NCBI GenBank assembly: GCA_028287465.1
Contig: JAQBPO010000092.1
Coordinates: forward strand, 1 to 64,000
DNA from: Fibrobacterota bacterium
GTDB lineage: Bacteria > Fibrobacterota > Fibrobacteria > UBA11236
Direction: 5' to 3'
DNA: 64,000 nucleotides
Each line of letters opens with the position of its first letter. Positions within the stretch are counted from its first letter, which is position 1. The notes under the pieces are model-generated. The model ran no database searches, was not told the origin of the DNA, and saw only the letters and a list, made by a program, of their open reading frames with translations. Of the stretch, positions 20,820 to 29,293 are shown in pieces. The position numbers and the translations under genes were made by a program.

Positions 20820-21627
20820 GTTCCAGAACATCGGCGTCCTGGGCTGCGGCAACATGGGCGCGGCCCTTGTGCGCGCCCTGGTGTCTTCCGGAACAGCCGC
20901 CGCCAAGGACGTCTACGTGTACGATACGCTGGCCCCGGCCATGGAAATACTCAAGCGCGAGCTCGGGGTGCAGACCATGGTCCAGGCCCATGACCTTCCC
21001 GATCGCTGCGACGTGCTCGTGCTGGCCGTTAAACCCCAGATATTCCATCATATCGCCCCCGGGCTCAAGGCCCAGAGCGGTCCCAAGGAACGCGTGGTCC
21101 TGTCCGTCATGGCCGGCGTCACCACGGATATCATCCGTTCCCATTTCCCGGACGACTACCAGGTCGTACGCGTCATGCCCAACCTGCCCTTGTCGGTAGG
21201 GGAGGGCGCCACCGCCATCGAGACGGACGGCCATTCGGAAGCCACCCTGCTCCTTGCGGAGCACATCTTCAAGGCCGCGGGACGTACCGTGCGCGTTACT
21301 AGCCACCAGATGGACGCGGTCACCGGGCTGTCCGGTAGCGGACCCGCGTACGTGTTCGAATTCCTGGAAGGCCTGATCCTGGCCGGAGTCAAAGCGGGCC
21401 TCTCGCGCGATACGGCAACCTTGTTGGTGATGCAGACCGCGAAGGGTGCGCTCAAGCTGCTGGAAAGCGGCAAGGAATCCCCTTCCTCCTGGTCGGCCAA
21501 GGTCAGCTCCCCCGGCGGCACCACCATCCATGGGTTGCATGTCCTGGAAACGGCCGGCTTTAAGGGAATCCTGATGGCCGCGGTCGAGGCGGCGGTTTCC
21601 CGTTCCAAGGCCTTGTCCGGCAAATAG
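20812..21627 (+). CDS. proC: Pyrroline-5-carboxylate reductase
   Basis: ProC performs the last step of proline synthesis, reducing 1-pyrroline-5-carboxylate with NAD(P)H. The 271-residue product has the dinucleotide-binding motif [18 protein letters not shown], the LAVKPQ segment, [17 protein letters not shown] and the family signature around [20 protein letters not shown] with [14 protein letters not shown]. Length is normal. It overlaps the rho 3' end by 8 bases, so the two are probably co-transcribed and coupled; pairing with rho is unusual. A strong terminator follows. Confidence 0.95.
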   Translation: MVEFQNIGVLGCGNMGAALVRALVSSGTAAAKDVYVYDTLAPAMEILKRELGVQTMVQAHDLPDRCDVLVLAVKPQIFHHIAPGLKAQSGPKERVVLSVMAGVTTDIIRSHFPDDYQVVRVMPNLPLSVGEGATAIETDGHSEATLLLAEHIFKAAGRTVRVTSHQMDAVTGLSGSGPAYVFEFLEGLILAGVKAGLSRDTATLLVMQTAKGALKLLESGKESPSSWSAKVSSPGGTTIHGLHVLETAGFKGILMAAVEAAVSRSKALSGK

Positions 21628-21658
21628 ACGGCCCTTCTTAACCCGGTTCAGTATCGAA

Positions 21659-21683
21659 GGCCATCCCCGGATGGCCTTTTTTT
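21659..21683 (+). terminator. Rho-independent terminator after proC
   Basis: GGCCATCC at 21659-21666 pairs with GGATGGCC at 21669-21676, followed directly by seven T residues (21677-21683). It lies 31 bases after the proC stop and is the clearest intrinsic terminator in the window. Confidence 0.92.
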
Positions 21684-21740
21684 ACGCGCCTTCGTATCCA
21701 TTTAGAGAATAAATATCCAATAAAGGCCACCAGATGGGCT

Positions 21741-21746
21741 TATAAT
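21741..21746 (+). promoter_or_regulatory. TATAAT -10 element upstream of the TetR gene
   Basis: A perfect TATAAT lies 41 bases before the GTG start, leaving room for a leader of about 35 bases with GAGGGG as ribosome site. The -35 region is weak (CAATAA at about 17 bp), which suits a regulated or activator-dependent promoter. Confidence 0.5.
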
Positions 21747-21787
21747 GGGTATGAATTTATATTAAAAGGAAAAAGAGGGGTAAAGCC

Positions 21788-22672
21788 GTGAAAGTCTCCC
21801 GGGAAAAGAAACAGGAAAACCACCAGCAGTTCATCCAGGCTTTCGTTGAAGAGGTCCGGGCCAGGGGCTATGCGGCCGTTACCTTGCGTGATGTGGCGCG
21901 AAGGGCCGGGTTGAGCGACGGGGCCATCTACAAGTACTTCACCTCCAAGGAAAAGATCCTGCTGGCGTATTACATCCAGAAGATGGAAGGGCTCCGCAAG
22001 GAGGGTGAGGCGCTTCTCAGGAAGCCCTCCTATACCCTCGGCGAGCGCATCCAGGCCCTTTTGGAGTTCCAGATCGGGCAGTACGAAGGGGAAAAGGATT
22101 TCCTTGAAAAGACCTTCCATCCCACCTTCGTGGCCGCCAGCCTGATGTGGTCGGAAGTGGCCGCCATGCGGAAGGCCTATCTGGAGACGGTGGGCGCTTT
22201 CGTGAAGGAGGCGGAAGCCAAAGGGGAATTGCCCGCGGTGCCCTGGGCCGGCATCGTGGACGAAATGCTCTGGTGCCATTATATCGGCGTAATGATGTAT
22301 TGGCTCAAGGACGGCTCCGCGAACCATGAAGACACCACCCAGTTCATCGATCGGACCGTGAACCTTTTCTCGGCGGTGGTGGGCGGCCCTTTGCTCAGGC
22401 AGGCGGAGGAGCTGGTGGGATTCCTGGTCAATCGGCACTTGATGCCTTTGCTCATGAACCTTGGATCCTTCGGGCGATCGAAGGCCGGGTATGGAACCGG
22501 CGGCATGGGCGAGGAGTCGAAAGCCGGGAGAGGGGATAATGGAGGAGCGGGAAAAGCCGGAAAAGCCGGCTCGGGGCCGAGGGCCGGAGCCCGGAAACCC
22601 GGCGCCACGGCTCCGAAGGGCAGAACCGGGAAAGGCCCGGGAAGCAAAGGCTCCGAGCGGGGCCGGGAATGA
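21788..22672 (+). CDS. TetR-family transcriptional regulator with long basic tail
   Basis: The 294-residue product has a TetR/AcrR helix-turn-helix at about residues 12-58: GYAAVTLRDVARRAGLSDGA, then IYKYFTSKEKILLAYY. A ligand/dimerisation domain follows to about 225. The last 70 residues are low-complexity, rich in Gly, Lys, Arg and Ala (GAGKAGKAGSGPRAGARKPG), atypical for TetR proteins and probably disordered. Start is GTG with GAGGGG upstream. The stop overlaps the AarF gene start as ATGA, so the regulator probably heads an operon with it. Ligand unknown. Confidence 0.85.
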   Translation: MKVSREKKQENHQQFIQAFVEEVRARGYAAVTLRDVARRAGLSDGAIYKYFTSKEKILLAYYIQKMEGLRKEGEALLRKPSYTLGERIQALLEFQIGQYEGEKDFLEKTFHPTFVAASLMWSEVAAMRKAYLETVGAFVKEAEAKGELPAVPWAGIVDEMLWCHYIGVMMYWLKDGSANHEDTTQFIDRTVNLFSAVVGGPLLRQAEELVGFLVNRHLMPLLMNLGSFGRSKAGYGTGGMGEESKAGRGDNGGAGKAGKAGSGPRAGARKPGATAPKGRTGKGPGSKGSERGRE

Positions 22673-24045
22673 ACGAAAAGCCTTTGAAGGAACCCGGGCC
22701 GGGCGAAAAGCCGCGCCCGCTTCCCAAGCACAAGTCCATGCCCCTGTCCAAACTGGCGCGCGCAGGCGTAGCGGGCCGCTTGGCGGTCTCCTCGGCCTTG
22801 CGTACCATGCGTCCGGGGAAGTCCTCGCCCGAAGAGGAATGGACGCGTCGCGGGGAGGCTTTTTTCGCCGCCTGCGCGCGCCTGAAGGGCCTGCCCCTGA
22901 AACTGGCCCAGATGCTCAGCCAGGAGGAGGAATTGCTGCCGGAGGAATTCCGCAAGGAACTCTCCAGGTCCTGCTACCAATCACCGCCGATGAACCGCGC
23001 CTTGGTGCGCCAGACCATCGCGGCCAACCTGGGCGGTACGCCGGAAGGCCTTTTCAAGTCCTTTTCCGAAACCCCATTCGCCGCAGCGAGCCTGGGACAG
23101 GTCCACCTGGCCGAAACCCATGAGGGCCGTATGATCGCGCTCAAGCTGCAATACCCCGGCATCGCGCGGACGGTCAAGAATGATTTGTCCCTGGTCGGCG
23201 GATTCGCATCCGCCCTGCCCTGGCTCAAGGAAGTCCAGGGCGCGTGGAGCGAGGTCGCCGAACGGATGCTGGAGGAGCTCTCCTACGGGCATGAGGCCCG
23301 CTGGACGGAATGGTTCAGGGAGAACCTGGGTATCGCCGGAGTTACCGTGCCCTCCGTGCATTCCGCGTTCAGCACGGAAACCGTGCTCGCGACCGACTTC
23401 ATGGACGGACGGCATCTCCAGGAGTGGCTGGCGGCCAATCCCTCACAGGAGGAACGCGACGCCTTGGCCGGGGTGCTCTGGAGCATCTACCTGAAATCCG
23501 TCTACGTGCTCAACGCCCTCAACGCGGATCCCAATCCCGGCAACTTCCTGATCCGCTCGGACCCGTCGCGACCGGACCGGATGCGCAGGGACGGGGGCGT
23601 GGCCATGCTCGATTTCGGCTGCGTGAAATCCTTTCCTCCCTCGTTCAGCGGCAACCTGCGGAAGCTCTTCGCCATGCATGCCACGGGCTTCAGGGGCACC
23701 GGCTCCGCGCATTCCCTGGTCGAGGAATACGCCGACATCGGCATCCTCCGCATCACGGATCCGCGGGGCGATTTCTCGGATTTGGAAAAGCACCTGAGGT
23801 CCATGGGGGAATGGGTGCTGCGGCCCTATCGCGTCCCCACCTTCGATTTCGGATCCGCCGGGGATTATTTCCAGGAATGCCGGGCGGAGGCTTGGCGGCT
23901 TTTCAGGAACGTGAAGGGAATCGAGTTCGCGCCGGACTTCGTTTTCCTCGATCGGGCCCGGTACGGCCTTTACCGCACCTTCCAGAAGCTCGGAGCGCGC
24001 GTGGCCATGGGGAACCAATGGGAAGGCGGCACCGGCCGGGGATGA
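22669..24045 (+). CDS. ABC1/AarF/UbiB-family atypical kinase
   Basis: UbiB-family proteins are atypical ATPase/kinases linked to quinone and lipid metabolism. The 458-residue product has the KxGQ-related signature (LKLAQMLSQEEELLPEEF, with A for G), the AAASLGQVHLAE motif, an ATP lysine in IALKLQYPGI, NADPNPGNFLI in place of HADPHPGN, and metal-binding LDFGCVK. It has no C-terminal membrane helices, unlike E. coli UbiB, so it is nearer the ADCK/AarF soluble type. The ATG overlaps the TetR stop, so TetR likely controls it. Substrate unknown. Confidence 0.85.
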   Translation: MNEKPLKEPGPGEKPRPLPKHKSMPLSKLARAGVAGRLAVSSALRTMRPGKSSPEEEWTRRGEAFFAACARLKGLPLKLAQMLSQEEELLPEEFRKELSRSCYQSPPMNRALVRQTIAANLGGTPEGLFKSFSETPFAAASLGQVHLAETHEGRMIALKLQYPGIARTVKNDLSLVGGFASALPWLKEVQGAWSEVAERMLEELSYGHEARWTEWFRENLGIAGVTVPSVHSAFSTETVLATDFMDGRHLQEWLAANPSQEERDALAGVLWSIYLKSVYVLNALNADPNPGNFLIRSDPSRPDRMRRDGGVAMLDFGCVKSFPPSFSGNLRKLFAMHATGFRGTGSAHSLVEEYADIGILRITDPRGDFSDLEKHLRSMGEWVLRPYRVPTFDFGSAGDYFQECRAEAWRLFRNVKGIEFAPDFVFLDRARYGLYRTFQKLGARVAMGNQWEGGTGRG

Positions 24046-24086
24046 TATAACTCCATGACGGAACCGGGATTGCGGAAAAGCCCCGG

Positions 24087-24117
24087 TTGCGTTTCCACCC
24101 CATTGGAAGGGTATAAT
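24087..24117 (+). promoter_or_regulatory. Promoter candidate TTGCGT-N19-TATAAT
   Basis: A perfect TATAAT at 24112-24117 with TTGCGT at 24087-24092 lies just before the FecR-like gene. The expected start site falls at or next to the GTG at 24124, so the mRNA might be leaderless. The 19-bp spacing is one or two longer than ideal. Confidence 0.5.
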
Positions 24118-24123
24118 AGCGGG

Positions 24124-25806
24124 GTGAAAGCCTCTTTCCCCGCCAGGCGGTTCGGGTTCCGGATCGCCGCATGGCTCCTATCAGTCTTCGTAGCCCAAGC
24201 CGCGGCCAAGATTCCCGTCAGCGTCCTGGGCGCCTATGTGGAAGGCCGGGACTCCCTCTATCTCGACGGACTTTCCCGTGATCTGGCCCAGGCTGTGGCC
24301 GAGGATACGGCCATGCTGGTCTTCGACCTGCGCAAGAGGAACGCCGGAGCATTGGACTCCGCCCATGCGAACGGGACCCTGCGGCAAGCGGGATTGCTCG
24401 CGCCCATGAACGGGAACCAGGTCAAGTGGGGCCTGGTGATGGATTGCGAGGAGATGAAGGAGGAATACCGGTGCAAGCTGCAAGTCATCGACATGAAAAC
24501 CGGGGCCGGCAGGAACCTGGACATCCTGCATATCCTTCTGGAGGCCGGCGAGAAGCGGAAGCCTTTCGCCCAGGCGGCGGCACAGGCCTTTACAGCCTCC
24601 TTCTTCCCGAGGAAGGATGACTCCCCCGTGCTCGGAACCTTGAAGCTCAAGGTACCGGCCAATCCCGCCATGCTGGTGCGCGGCCTCGCCATCATCAGGA
24701 AAGGATCCATTTCCGAAGTGCCCTTGGGGACCACCCTGGTGATCGGCGACGCCCCTCGGCTCATCGTCCTCAGCATGGAGAACATCCATTTCGTGCTCTA
24801 CCCGCACTCCTCGTACACCTATCTGCTTCCCAAGGTGGTCCAACTCAACCAGGGAAGCCTTGGAATCATCAAGGGCGTTGATTCCACGTCCATCGAAGGC
24901 AAGCTCCGGTCCGCCACCTCGCTCGATCAGAGCAATCTCATCTGGAAAACCCTGTCCAAGGTAGCGGCCATGGACAGTTCCAACCTGATTTGGAAAGGCC
25001 TCGGCCAGGTCACGTCCCTGGACAGCCACAACCTCATCCTTAGGAACCTGCAGAAGGTGACGGCCATGGACACGAACAATGTCCTGTTCAAGGCACTCGG
25101 GAAGGTAACGGCCTTGGACAGCAATAACCTGCTCCTTCGCACCTTGAGTCAGGTGGCCGCCATGGACAGTTCCAATCTCGTCTGGAAAGGACTGGGGCAG
25201 GTCTCCACCCTGGACAGCACCAACCTGATCTGGCGCAAACTGGGGGAGATCGCCTCCCTGGACAGCAACAGCATCTGGCGCAAGCTTGGGCTCCTCGCCT
25301 TCCAGGACGAGAGCGTGGTGTTGACCCCGTCCTTCATCGTGCGCGGCCAGCCCCAAGCGGTGATGTTCCGCCATGAAGGCAGCATTTCCACCATGGAAGT
25401 GGTGAAGGGCAGCATGTCCGCCCAGCCTTTGCTGGGCTCCCAGGGCGCCATCCCCATCGGCGCCATGCGCGTCGTGCGCACGCGCGGGTATTCCCTGAAG
25501 CAGGAGAGGCTCAATCCCACCCGCGGGGATCGCATCGTCCGCGAGTTCGAAACCGTGGATCCGAACAAGGGCACCCGGCCGTTCGCCATGTTCCTGCCGG
25601 GGAAATTCTTCGGCGCGGGCGCTTCCCTGCGCACCTCGGACCGTTCCATGCAAGGCTTCATCGTTTCCGGATCGAGGGAAATGGACATGGAGATGGACGT
25701 GCTTTCCTCCGAGAAGGAAGGTTGGACCGACTTCAGCGGCACCCTCCATTCTGGATCGCAGGAATCCGGATGTTACCTCTGCAGCCCCGATCGGCTGGGG
25801 CCATGA
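24124..25806 (+). CDS. Secreted FecR-like protein split by nine 16-residue repeats
   Basis: The 560-residue product has a signal peptide (RFGFRIAAWLLSVFVAQAAA). An N-terminal envelope domain (about 30-165) is followed by a FecR-like fold in two parts: residues about 185-247 (PLGTTLVIGDAPRLIVL, VLYPHSSY) and about 394-450 (LTPSFIVRGQPQAVMF, STMEVVKGSM). Between them, residues 252-393 hold nine repeats of the form [LM]DSxNLxWKxLxxV. FecR domains sense or carry structural roles in the periplasm. GTG at 24124 gives a proper signal peptide; ATG at 24055 would add 23 extra residues and lie before the promoter. The stop overlaps the next gene as ATGA. Confidence 0.72.
   Translation: MKASFPARRFGFRIAAWLLSVFVAQAAAKIPVSVLGAYVEGRDSLYLDGLSRDLAQAVAEDTAMLVFDLRKRNAGALDSAHANGTLRQAGLLAPMNGNQVKWGLVMDCEEMKEEYRCKLQVIDMKTGAGRNLDILHILLEAGEKRKPFAQAAAQAFTASFFPRKDDSPVLGTLKLKVPANPAMLVRGLAIIRKGSISEVPLGTTLVIGDAPRLIVLSMENIHFVLYPHSSYTYLLPKVVQLNQGSLGIIKGVDSTSIEGKLRSATSLDQSNLIWKTLSKVAAMDSSNLIWKGLGQVTSLDSHNLILRNLQKVTAMDTNNVLFKALGKVTALDSNNLLLRTLSQVAAMDSSNLVWKGLGQVSTLDSTNLIWRKLGEIASLDSNSIWRKLGLLAFQDESVVLTPSFIVRGQPQAVMFRHEGSISTMEVVKGSMSAQPLLGSQGAIPIGAMRVVRTRGYSLKQERLNPTRGDRIVREFETVDPNKGTRPFAMFLPGKFFGAGASLRTSDRSMQGFIVSGSREMDMEMDVLSSEKEGWTDFSGTLHSGSQESGCYLCSPDRLGP
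24877..25302 (+). repeat. Nine tandem 48-bp (16-residue) coding repeats
   Basis: Repeats begin with the residues VDSTS (24877), then LDQSN (24922), MDSSN (24970), LDSHN (25018), MDTNN (25066), LDSNN (25114), MDSSN (25162), LDSTN (25210) and LDSNS (25258). Internal copies are exactly 48 bp; the first and last encode 15 residues. Consensus is [LM]DSxNLxWKxLxxVxx, and alternate copies start L or M. The regular period with conserved D, N, L and V points to a solenoid. Confidence 0.93.
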
Positions 25807-27020
25807 GGGATCCGCGCCCCGTTCCGTCCCGCCGATCCGGGTACCGCCCGGTTCCGGCCTGGGCATCCGCATGCGCCCTCTTCTTGGCCCTGGCGGCCTC
25901 CGCCTTCGCGCAGAAAACGGATTCCGCCGAAGGCCCGCAGGAGCATGGCTTCCCCTGGATCGCGCACAGTTCCATCGACATCTTCTACCTTCCCTCGCCC
26001 GCCATCCCCGGCAAGGACTATCCCTATCAGGCCAGCCTCTACCAGGCGTTCACCATCCAGTCCCTGTCCTTCGCATGGTTCCATCTCGGGCTCCGTTCCC
26101 GCGAGACCCTGGCCCCTGGGTTCTCCCAGGCCTACCGCGAGCCCTTGGCGCTTAAGCTGCAAGGCAGCGCCGAAGTGATCCAGGATTACCTTTGGGTCAC
26201 CTTGGGGGGCAATATCCCCATGCTCAACCGGACCATGGATCTTTCAGACACCCTGGCGTTGTACCAGGTGATGAACGGCTATAATCCCATGCCCTATGCC
26301 GCATTCCTGTCCCCGCAGGCCCTGCATGCCTCGATCTACGGCCGCTACGCCTGGACCAATTGGACCTTGCTGACGGGGGTCAGTTACGTGCGGCCGGCCC
26401 TGTTCTCGATCATCCCCGATAAATCCTTCTTTCCCGCACCTTACTTCGACCTGGATGCCCGCGCCATCTACCAGGGGAGGGCGGCCCGCCATCGCTTCGA
26501 TCTGAAAGGTTCGTTTTTCGCGGACGAGGGGAACGATATCCGCATACCCGCCCACAATGAAGGCGATTTGATCCAGTTCCGCTATGGATACCTGAAATCC
26601 CTGCGGCATGTCGGCTGGCAGGCGGGAGCCGGAAGCGCAGTCAAGCTGCCCGATGCCAATCGCCGGCTCAAGCTCAAGTCGGAATTGGCGCAGCCGGATC
26701 GGGACGACAACCTGCAAAGGCTTTTCGCGGAGTTCTCCCTGGCCTGGGCGCCGGATCCGGACATCATCTGGAGGCTCCATCTCCTGCCCAAGGCCCTCTT
26801 CACGTGGAACGGGGAGCAAACCGGCCACGAGACCGAGACCGGCCTCTCCGTGGGCCTCAAGATTTGGGAGTACCACCGCCTGCGGCTCACCGGCACCATG
26901 CTTTACGGCCAGGTCGCGGATGAAACCTATACGGGATTCGGATTCCGGGGCGAGTTCGCCTTCCGGCATCTGGGGTTCCAGGATATCGACGACGGATCCG
27001 ACCAAGGGGATCCGCAATGA
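25803..27020 (+). CDS. Predicted outer-membrane barrel-like protein of unknown function
   Basis: The 405-residue product has a signal peptide (VPAWASACALFLALAASAFA, cleaved before QKTDS). The mature part alternates aromatic-rich strands and polar turns, e.g. QSLSFAWFHLGLRSRETL, IYGRYAWTNWTLLTGVSYV and the C-terminal YGQVADETYTGFGFRGEFAF, a pattern typical of outer-membrane barrels. No specific family was recognised. Its ATG overlaps the stop of the FecR-like gene (ATGA), so the two are coupled and may form an envelope pair. A 27-base gap leads to the signalling gene. Confidence 0.62.
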   Translation: MRDPRPVPSRRSGYRPVPAWASACALFLALAASAFAQKTDSAEGPQEHGFPWIAHSSIDIFYLPSPAIPGKDYPYQASLYQAFTIQSLSFAWFHLGLRSRETLAPGFSQAYREPLALKLQGSAEVIQDYLWVTLGGNIPMLNRTMDLSDTLALYQVMNGYNPMPYAAFLSPQALHASIYGRYAWTNWTLLTGVSYVRPALFSIIPDKSFFPAPYFDLDARAIYQGRAARHRFDLKGSFFADEGNDIRIPAHNEGDLIQFRYGYLKSLRHVGWQAGAGSAVKLPDANRRLKLKSELAQPDRDDNLQRLFAEFSLAWAPDPDIIWRLHLLPKALFTWNGEQTGHETETGLSVGLKIWEYHRLRLTGTMLYGQVADETYTGFGFRGEFAFRHLGFQDIDDGSDQGDPQ

Positions 27021-27047
27021 AGAAGCAAGGAACGGACGCGGATTGAT

Positions 27048-28580
27048 ATGGAAGATTTGCGCAAATGGTACCGGGGCAGCCTCCCGGCCAGCATCGACGC
27101 CCTGAAGGCGGCCAGAAAGTCCCTGGCCAAGGATCCGGGAGGGGTGGAATCCGCGCGCCGGATAGCCCATTCCCTGCGGAGTTCGGCCTCCGCTTACGGG
27201 TTCCCGAACCTGAGCGAAGCCGCCAGGGTGTTGGAGAGGGCCCGCCCGGAGAACATCTCCGTTTGCCTTGACCAATTGCTCTCGGAATTGATCCGCGTGA
27301 GCGCGGCGATGGGGCCCGCGGATCTGCCCGGCATCCTCATCATCGAGCATGACGCGCAGATGTGCCGCTTGCTCGAAACCATCCTTTCCGGATCCGATAG
27401 GGAGGTGATTGCCCTGGGAAGCGCGGGCGAAGCCCTCGCCGTCCTCGAGGAACGCCAATTCGCTTTGATCGTCCTGGATCTTTCCCTTCCCGATACGGAC
27501 GGGCGCAATTTCCTGGTGCTCTTGCGCGAGCGTTCCGCCACCGCGGGAGTGCCCGTGATCGTGCTATCCGGGATCGGCGGCCCGCAGCCGAAAACCGAAT
27601 GCTACGCCCTGGGGGCGGACGCTTATTTCGAAAAGCCCCTGGCTCCGGAAGTGCTCAAGGCCGCGGTCTCCGCGCGCCTTCATCGATCCGTGGAACATCG
27701 GCGCGAGGCGCGCCAGGACGCCCTGACGGGACTGCCCAATCGGGCCGCGTTCTGCGAAGCCTTTCAGCGCGCGATGGCGATGGCGGCCCGCAAGAAGGAG
27801 CCCGCGACCCTGGCCTTGCTCGATTTCGATCTGCTCAAGCGTATCAACGATCATTTGGGCCACGTTGCCGGCGATGCCGCCTTGCGCCACGCCGCGCGCG
27901 CCTTTTCCGACGCCTTGCGCCGATCCGATCTGCTCGCCCGCTGGGGCGGGGACGAATTCGCCCTGCTTCTTCCCAGCACGGACCTGCAGGGCGCGCGGTT
28001 CGCCTTGGAGAAGATGTTCGCGACCCTTGCCACCTCGCCTTTCCGGACACAGGACGGGAGGGCCGTGCCGATGTCCTTTTCCGCAGGCATTGTTTCCGTG
28101 CCGGCCGATGCCAGCGTCGAGCGGGCTATGGCCGAGGCGGATCGGTACCTTTATCTTGCCAAGACGAACGGCCGAGGCCGCATGGTCTCCGAATCCGATC
28201 ATGCCAACGCCCCCATGAAGAAGATCCTTTTGGCGGAGGACGATGAGGATGTGGCCGCCATCGTTTCGGACAGTCTGCATCGGGAGGGATTCGAGGTGGT
28301 CCATTGCCGCAATGGCGCGGCCGCCCTACGATCGGCCCTGGCCATGCCTTGCGCCTTGTGGATCCTGGACCTCAAGCAGGAGGCGGAGGAGGGGCGGAGC
28401 CTGCTTTCGGATCTGCGCGCCGGTTGGCGCGGAAACCGCGTGCCGGTTTTGATGATCGCATCCTTGGGAACCGACCAGGCCTTGGCGCGCGGTTTCCAGT
28501 TGGGGGCGGACGATTACCTGGTCAAACCGTTTTCACCGTATGACCTGATGACCCGGGTCCACAACCTGTTGCGGAAATGA
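27048..28580 (+). CDS. HPt-REC-GGDEF-REC signalling protein, predicted diguanylate cyclase
   Basis: The 510-residue cytoplasmic protein has an HPt domain (about 1-88, phospho-His H41 in AHSLRSSASAYG), a receiver (about 94-208, D144 in VLDLSLPD), a GGDEF domain (about 220-380, WGGDEF with the last G/D at 300-304) and a second receiver (about 391-510, D441 in ILDLKQE, conserved K in LVKPF). The GGDEF domain keeps RRSD five residues ahead of GGDEF, the inhibitory c-di-GMP site. It is thus a phosphorelay-controlled c-di-GMP synthase with two phospho inputs. No histidine kinase is adjacent. It follows the FecR-like and barrel genes by 27 bases; the ribosome site is weak. Confidence 0.88.
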   Translation: MEDLRKWYRGSLPASIDALKAARKSLAKDPGGVESARRIAHSLRSSASAYGFPNLSEAARVLERARPENISVCLDQLLSELIRVSAAMGPADLPGILIIEHDAQMCRLLETILSGSDREVIALGSAGEALAVLEERQFALIVLDLSLPDTDGRNFLVLLRERSATAGVPVIVLSGIGGPQPKTECYALGADAYFEKPLAPEVLKAAVSARLHRSVEHRREARQDALTGLPNRAAFCEAFQRAMAMAARKKEPATLALLDFDLLKRINDHLGHVAGDAALRHAARAFSDALRRSDLLARWGGDEFALLLPSTDLQGARFALEKMFATLATSPFRTQDGRAVPMSFSAGIVSVPADASVERAMAEADRYLYLAKTNGRGRMVSESDHANAPMKKILLAEDDEDVAAIVSDSLHREGFEVVHCRNGAAALRSALAMPCALWILDLKQEAEEGRSLLSDLRAGWRGNRVPVLMIASLGTDQALARGFQLGADDYLVKPFSPYDLMTRVHNLLRK

Positions 28581-28631
28581 TGGACGCGCGAACGGGGAAT
28601 GGGGAAATGGGGAAGTGAAAGGGCCTGGGGC

Positions 28632-28955
28632 CTAAAGCGAGGGGTCGGAAAAGCCGGGATGGGACGGAGCGCCCTTTTCGGCGGCGGCGATCTTGGATGC
28701 GGCGGCCTTGGACAACAGGAATTTGCGGTGTTGCGCCCCGGGTTCCTCGCCGGTTTTCATTCCCGCGATGCTCTTCCGGATGATGAGGGCTGTTTCATGC
28801 GGCCGGTTGAGGATATCCTCGGGTTCCTGCATCACGCCCTTCGAGCGCCAATACCAGAAAAGGGTTTCCCTCAGAACGGCCAGGAACAGGATTGCCAGGG
28901 TCACCCCGATAACGAGGAAAACCAAGATGAGCAGCATTGCGCTGATGTTCCCCAT
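28632..28955 (-). CDS. Small membrane protein of unknown function
   Basis: The 107-residue product starts MGNISAMLLILVFLVIGV and has one or two membrane helices (about 5-32), then a charged tail with KAAASKIAAAEKG. ATG at 28955 is chosen because GGAGG lies 7 bases upstream; a longer 29045 start adds 30 unrelated residues. It is convergent with the HPt-GGDEF gene. No family recognised. Confidence 0.6.
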   Translation of the reverse strand: MGNISAMLLILVFLVIGVTLAILFLAVLRETLFWYWRSKGVMQEPEDILNRPHETALIIRKSIAGMKTGEEPGAQHRKFLLSKAAASKIAAAEKGAPSHPGFSDPSL

Positions 28956-29293
28956 GGAATCGCCTCCATCTCGTTGATCCCAGCCATATAATAATTCCGG
29001 GGCGGACCCGTGGCTTGGGGATTCCTCTGATTTTTTCTTTACCAATCACCCCGATAAAGTCAAATTCGCGGAAAAATTCCACGGGCCAATCCGGAATGAC
29101 GGACAATTTTACGGAAATCGGATGCCGCGGCCGGAATCACCCGGAACGGCGCGAGGCCGTCCGGGCGCCCTGCGGAGCAGACCGCTCGCGGCACGGCGGG
29201 GACCAGGACGTGTACGGGCCTTGGAAGCCTTCCCGGACGGAAAAATGACACTAATCGGGACACCGATCACGCGGTGGAATCCGGATGACCGGG
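28956..29293. other. 338-bp region without a gene
   Basis: This gap holds the promoter and leader of the small membrane protein (minus strand) and the 3' end of the GH57 transcript. A weak CACCG/CGGTG hairpin lies at 29261-29276, 18 bases after the GH57 stop on that strand, with an ATTTTT run about 20 bases farther. Short open frames on both strands show no ribosome site or conserved pattern. I see no RNA gene. Confidence 0.5.

Noticed and set aside
24181-25872. A 563-codon minus-strand frame opposite the FecR-like gene
   Set aside because: Its repeats are the antisense of the real 16-residue repeats, and the plus-strand frame has a signal peptide and FecR-like motifs.
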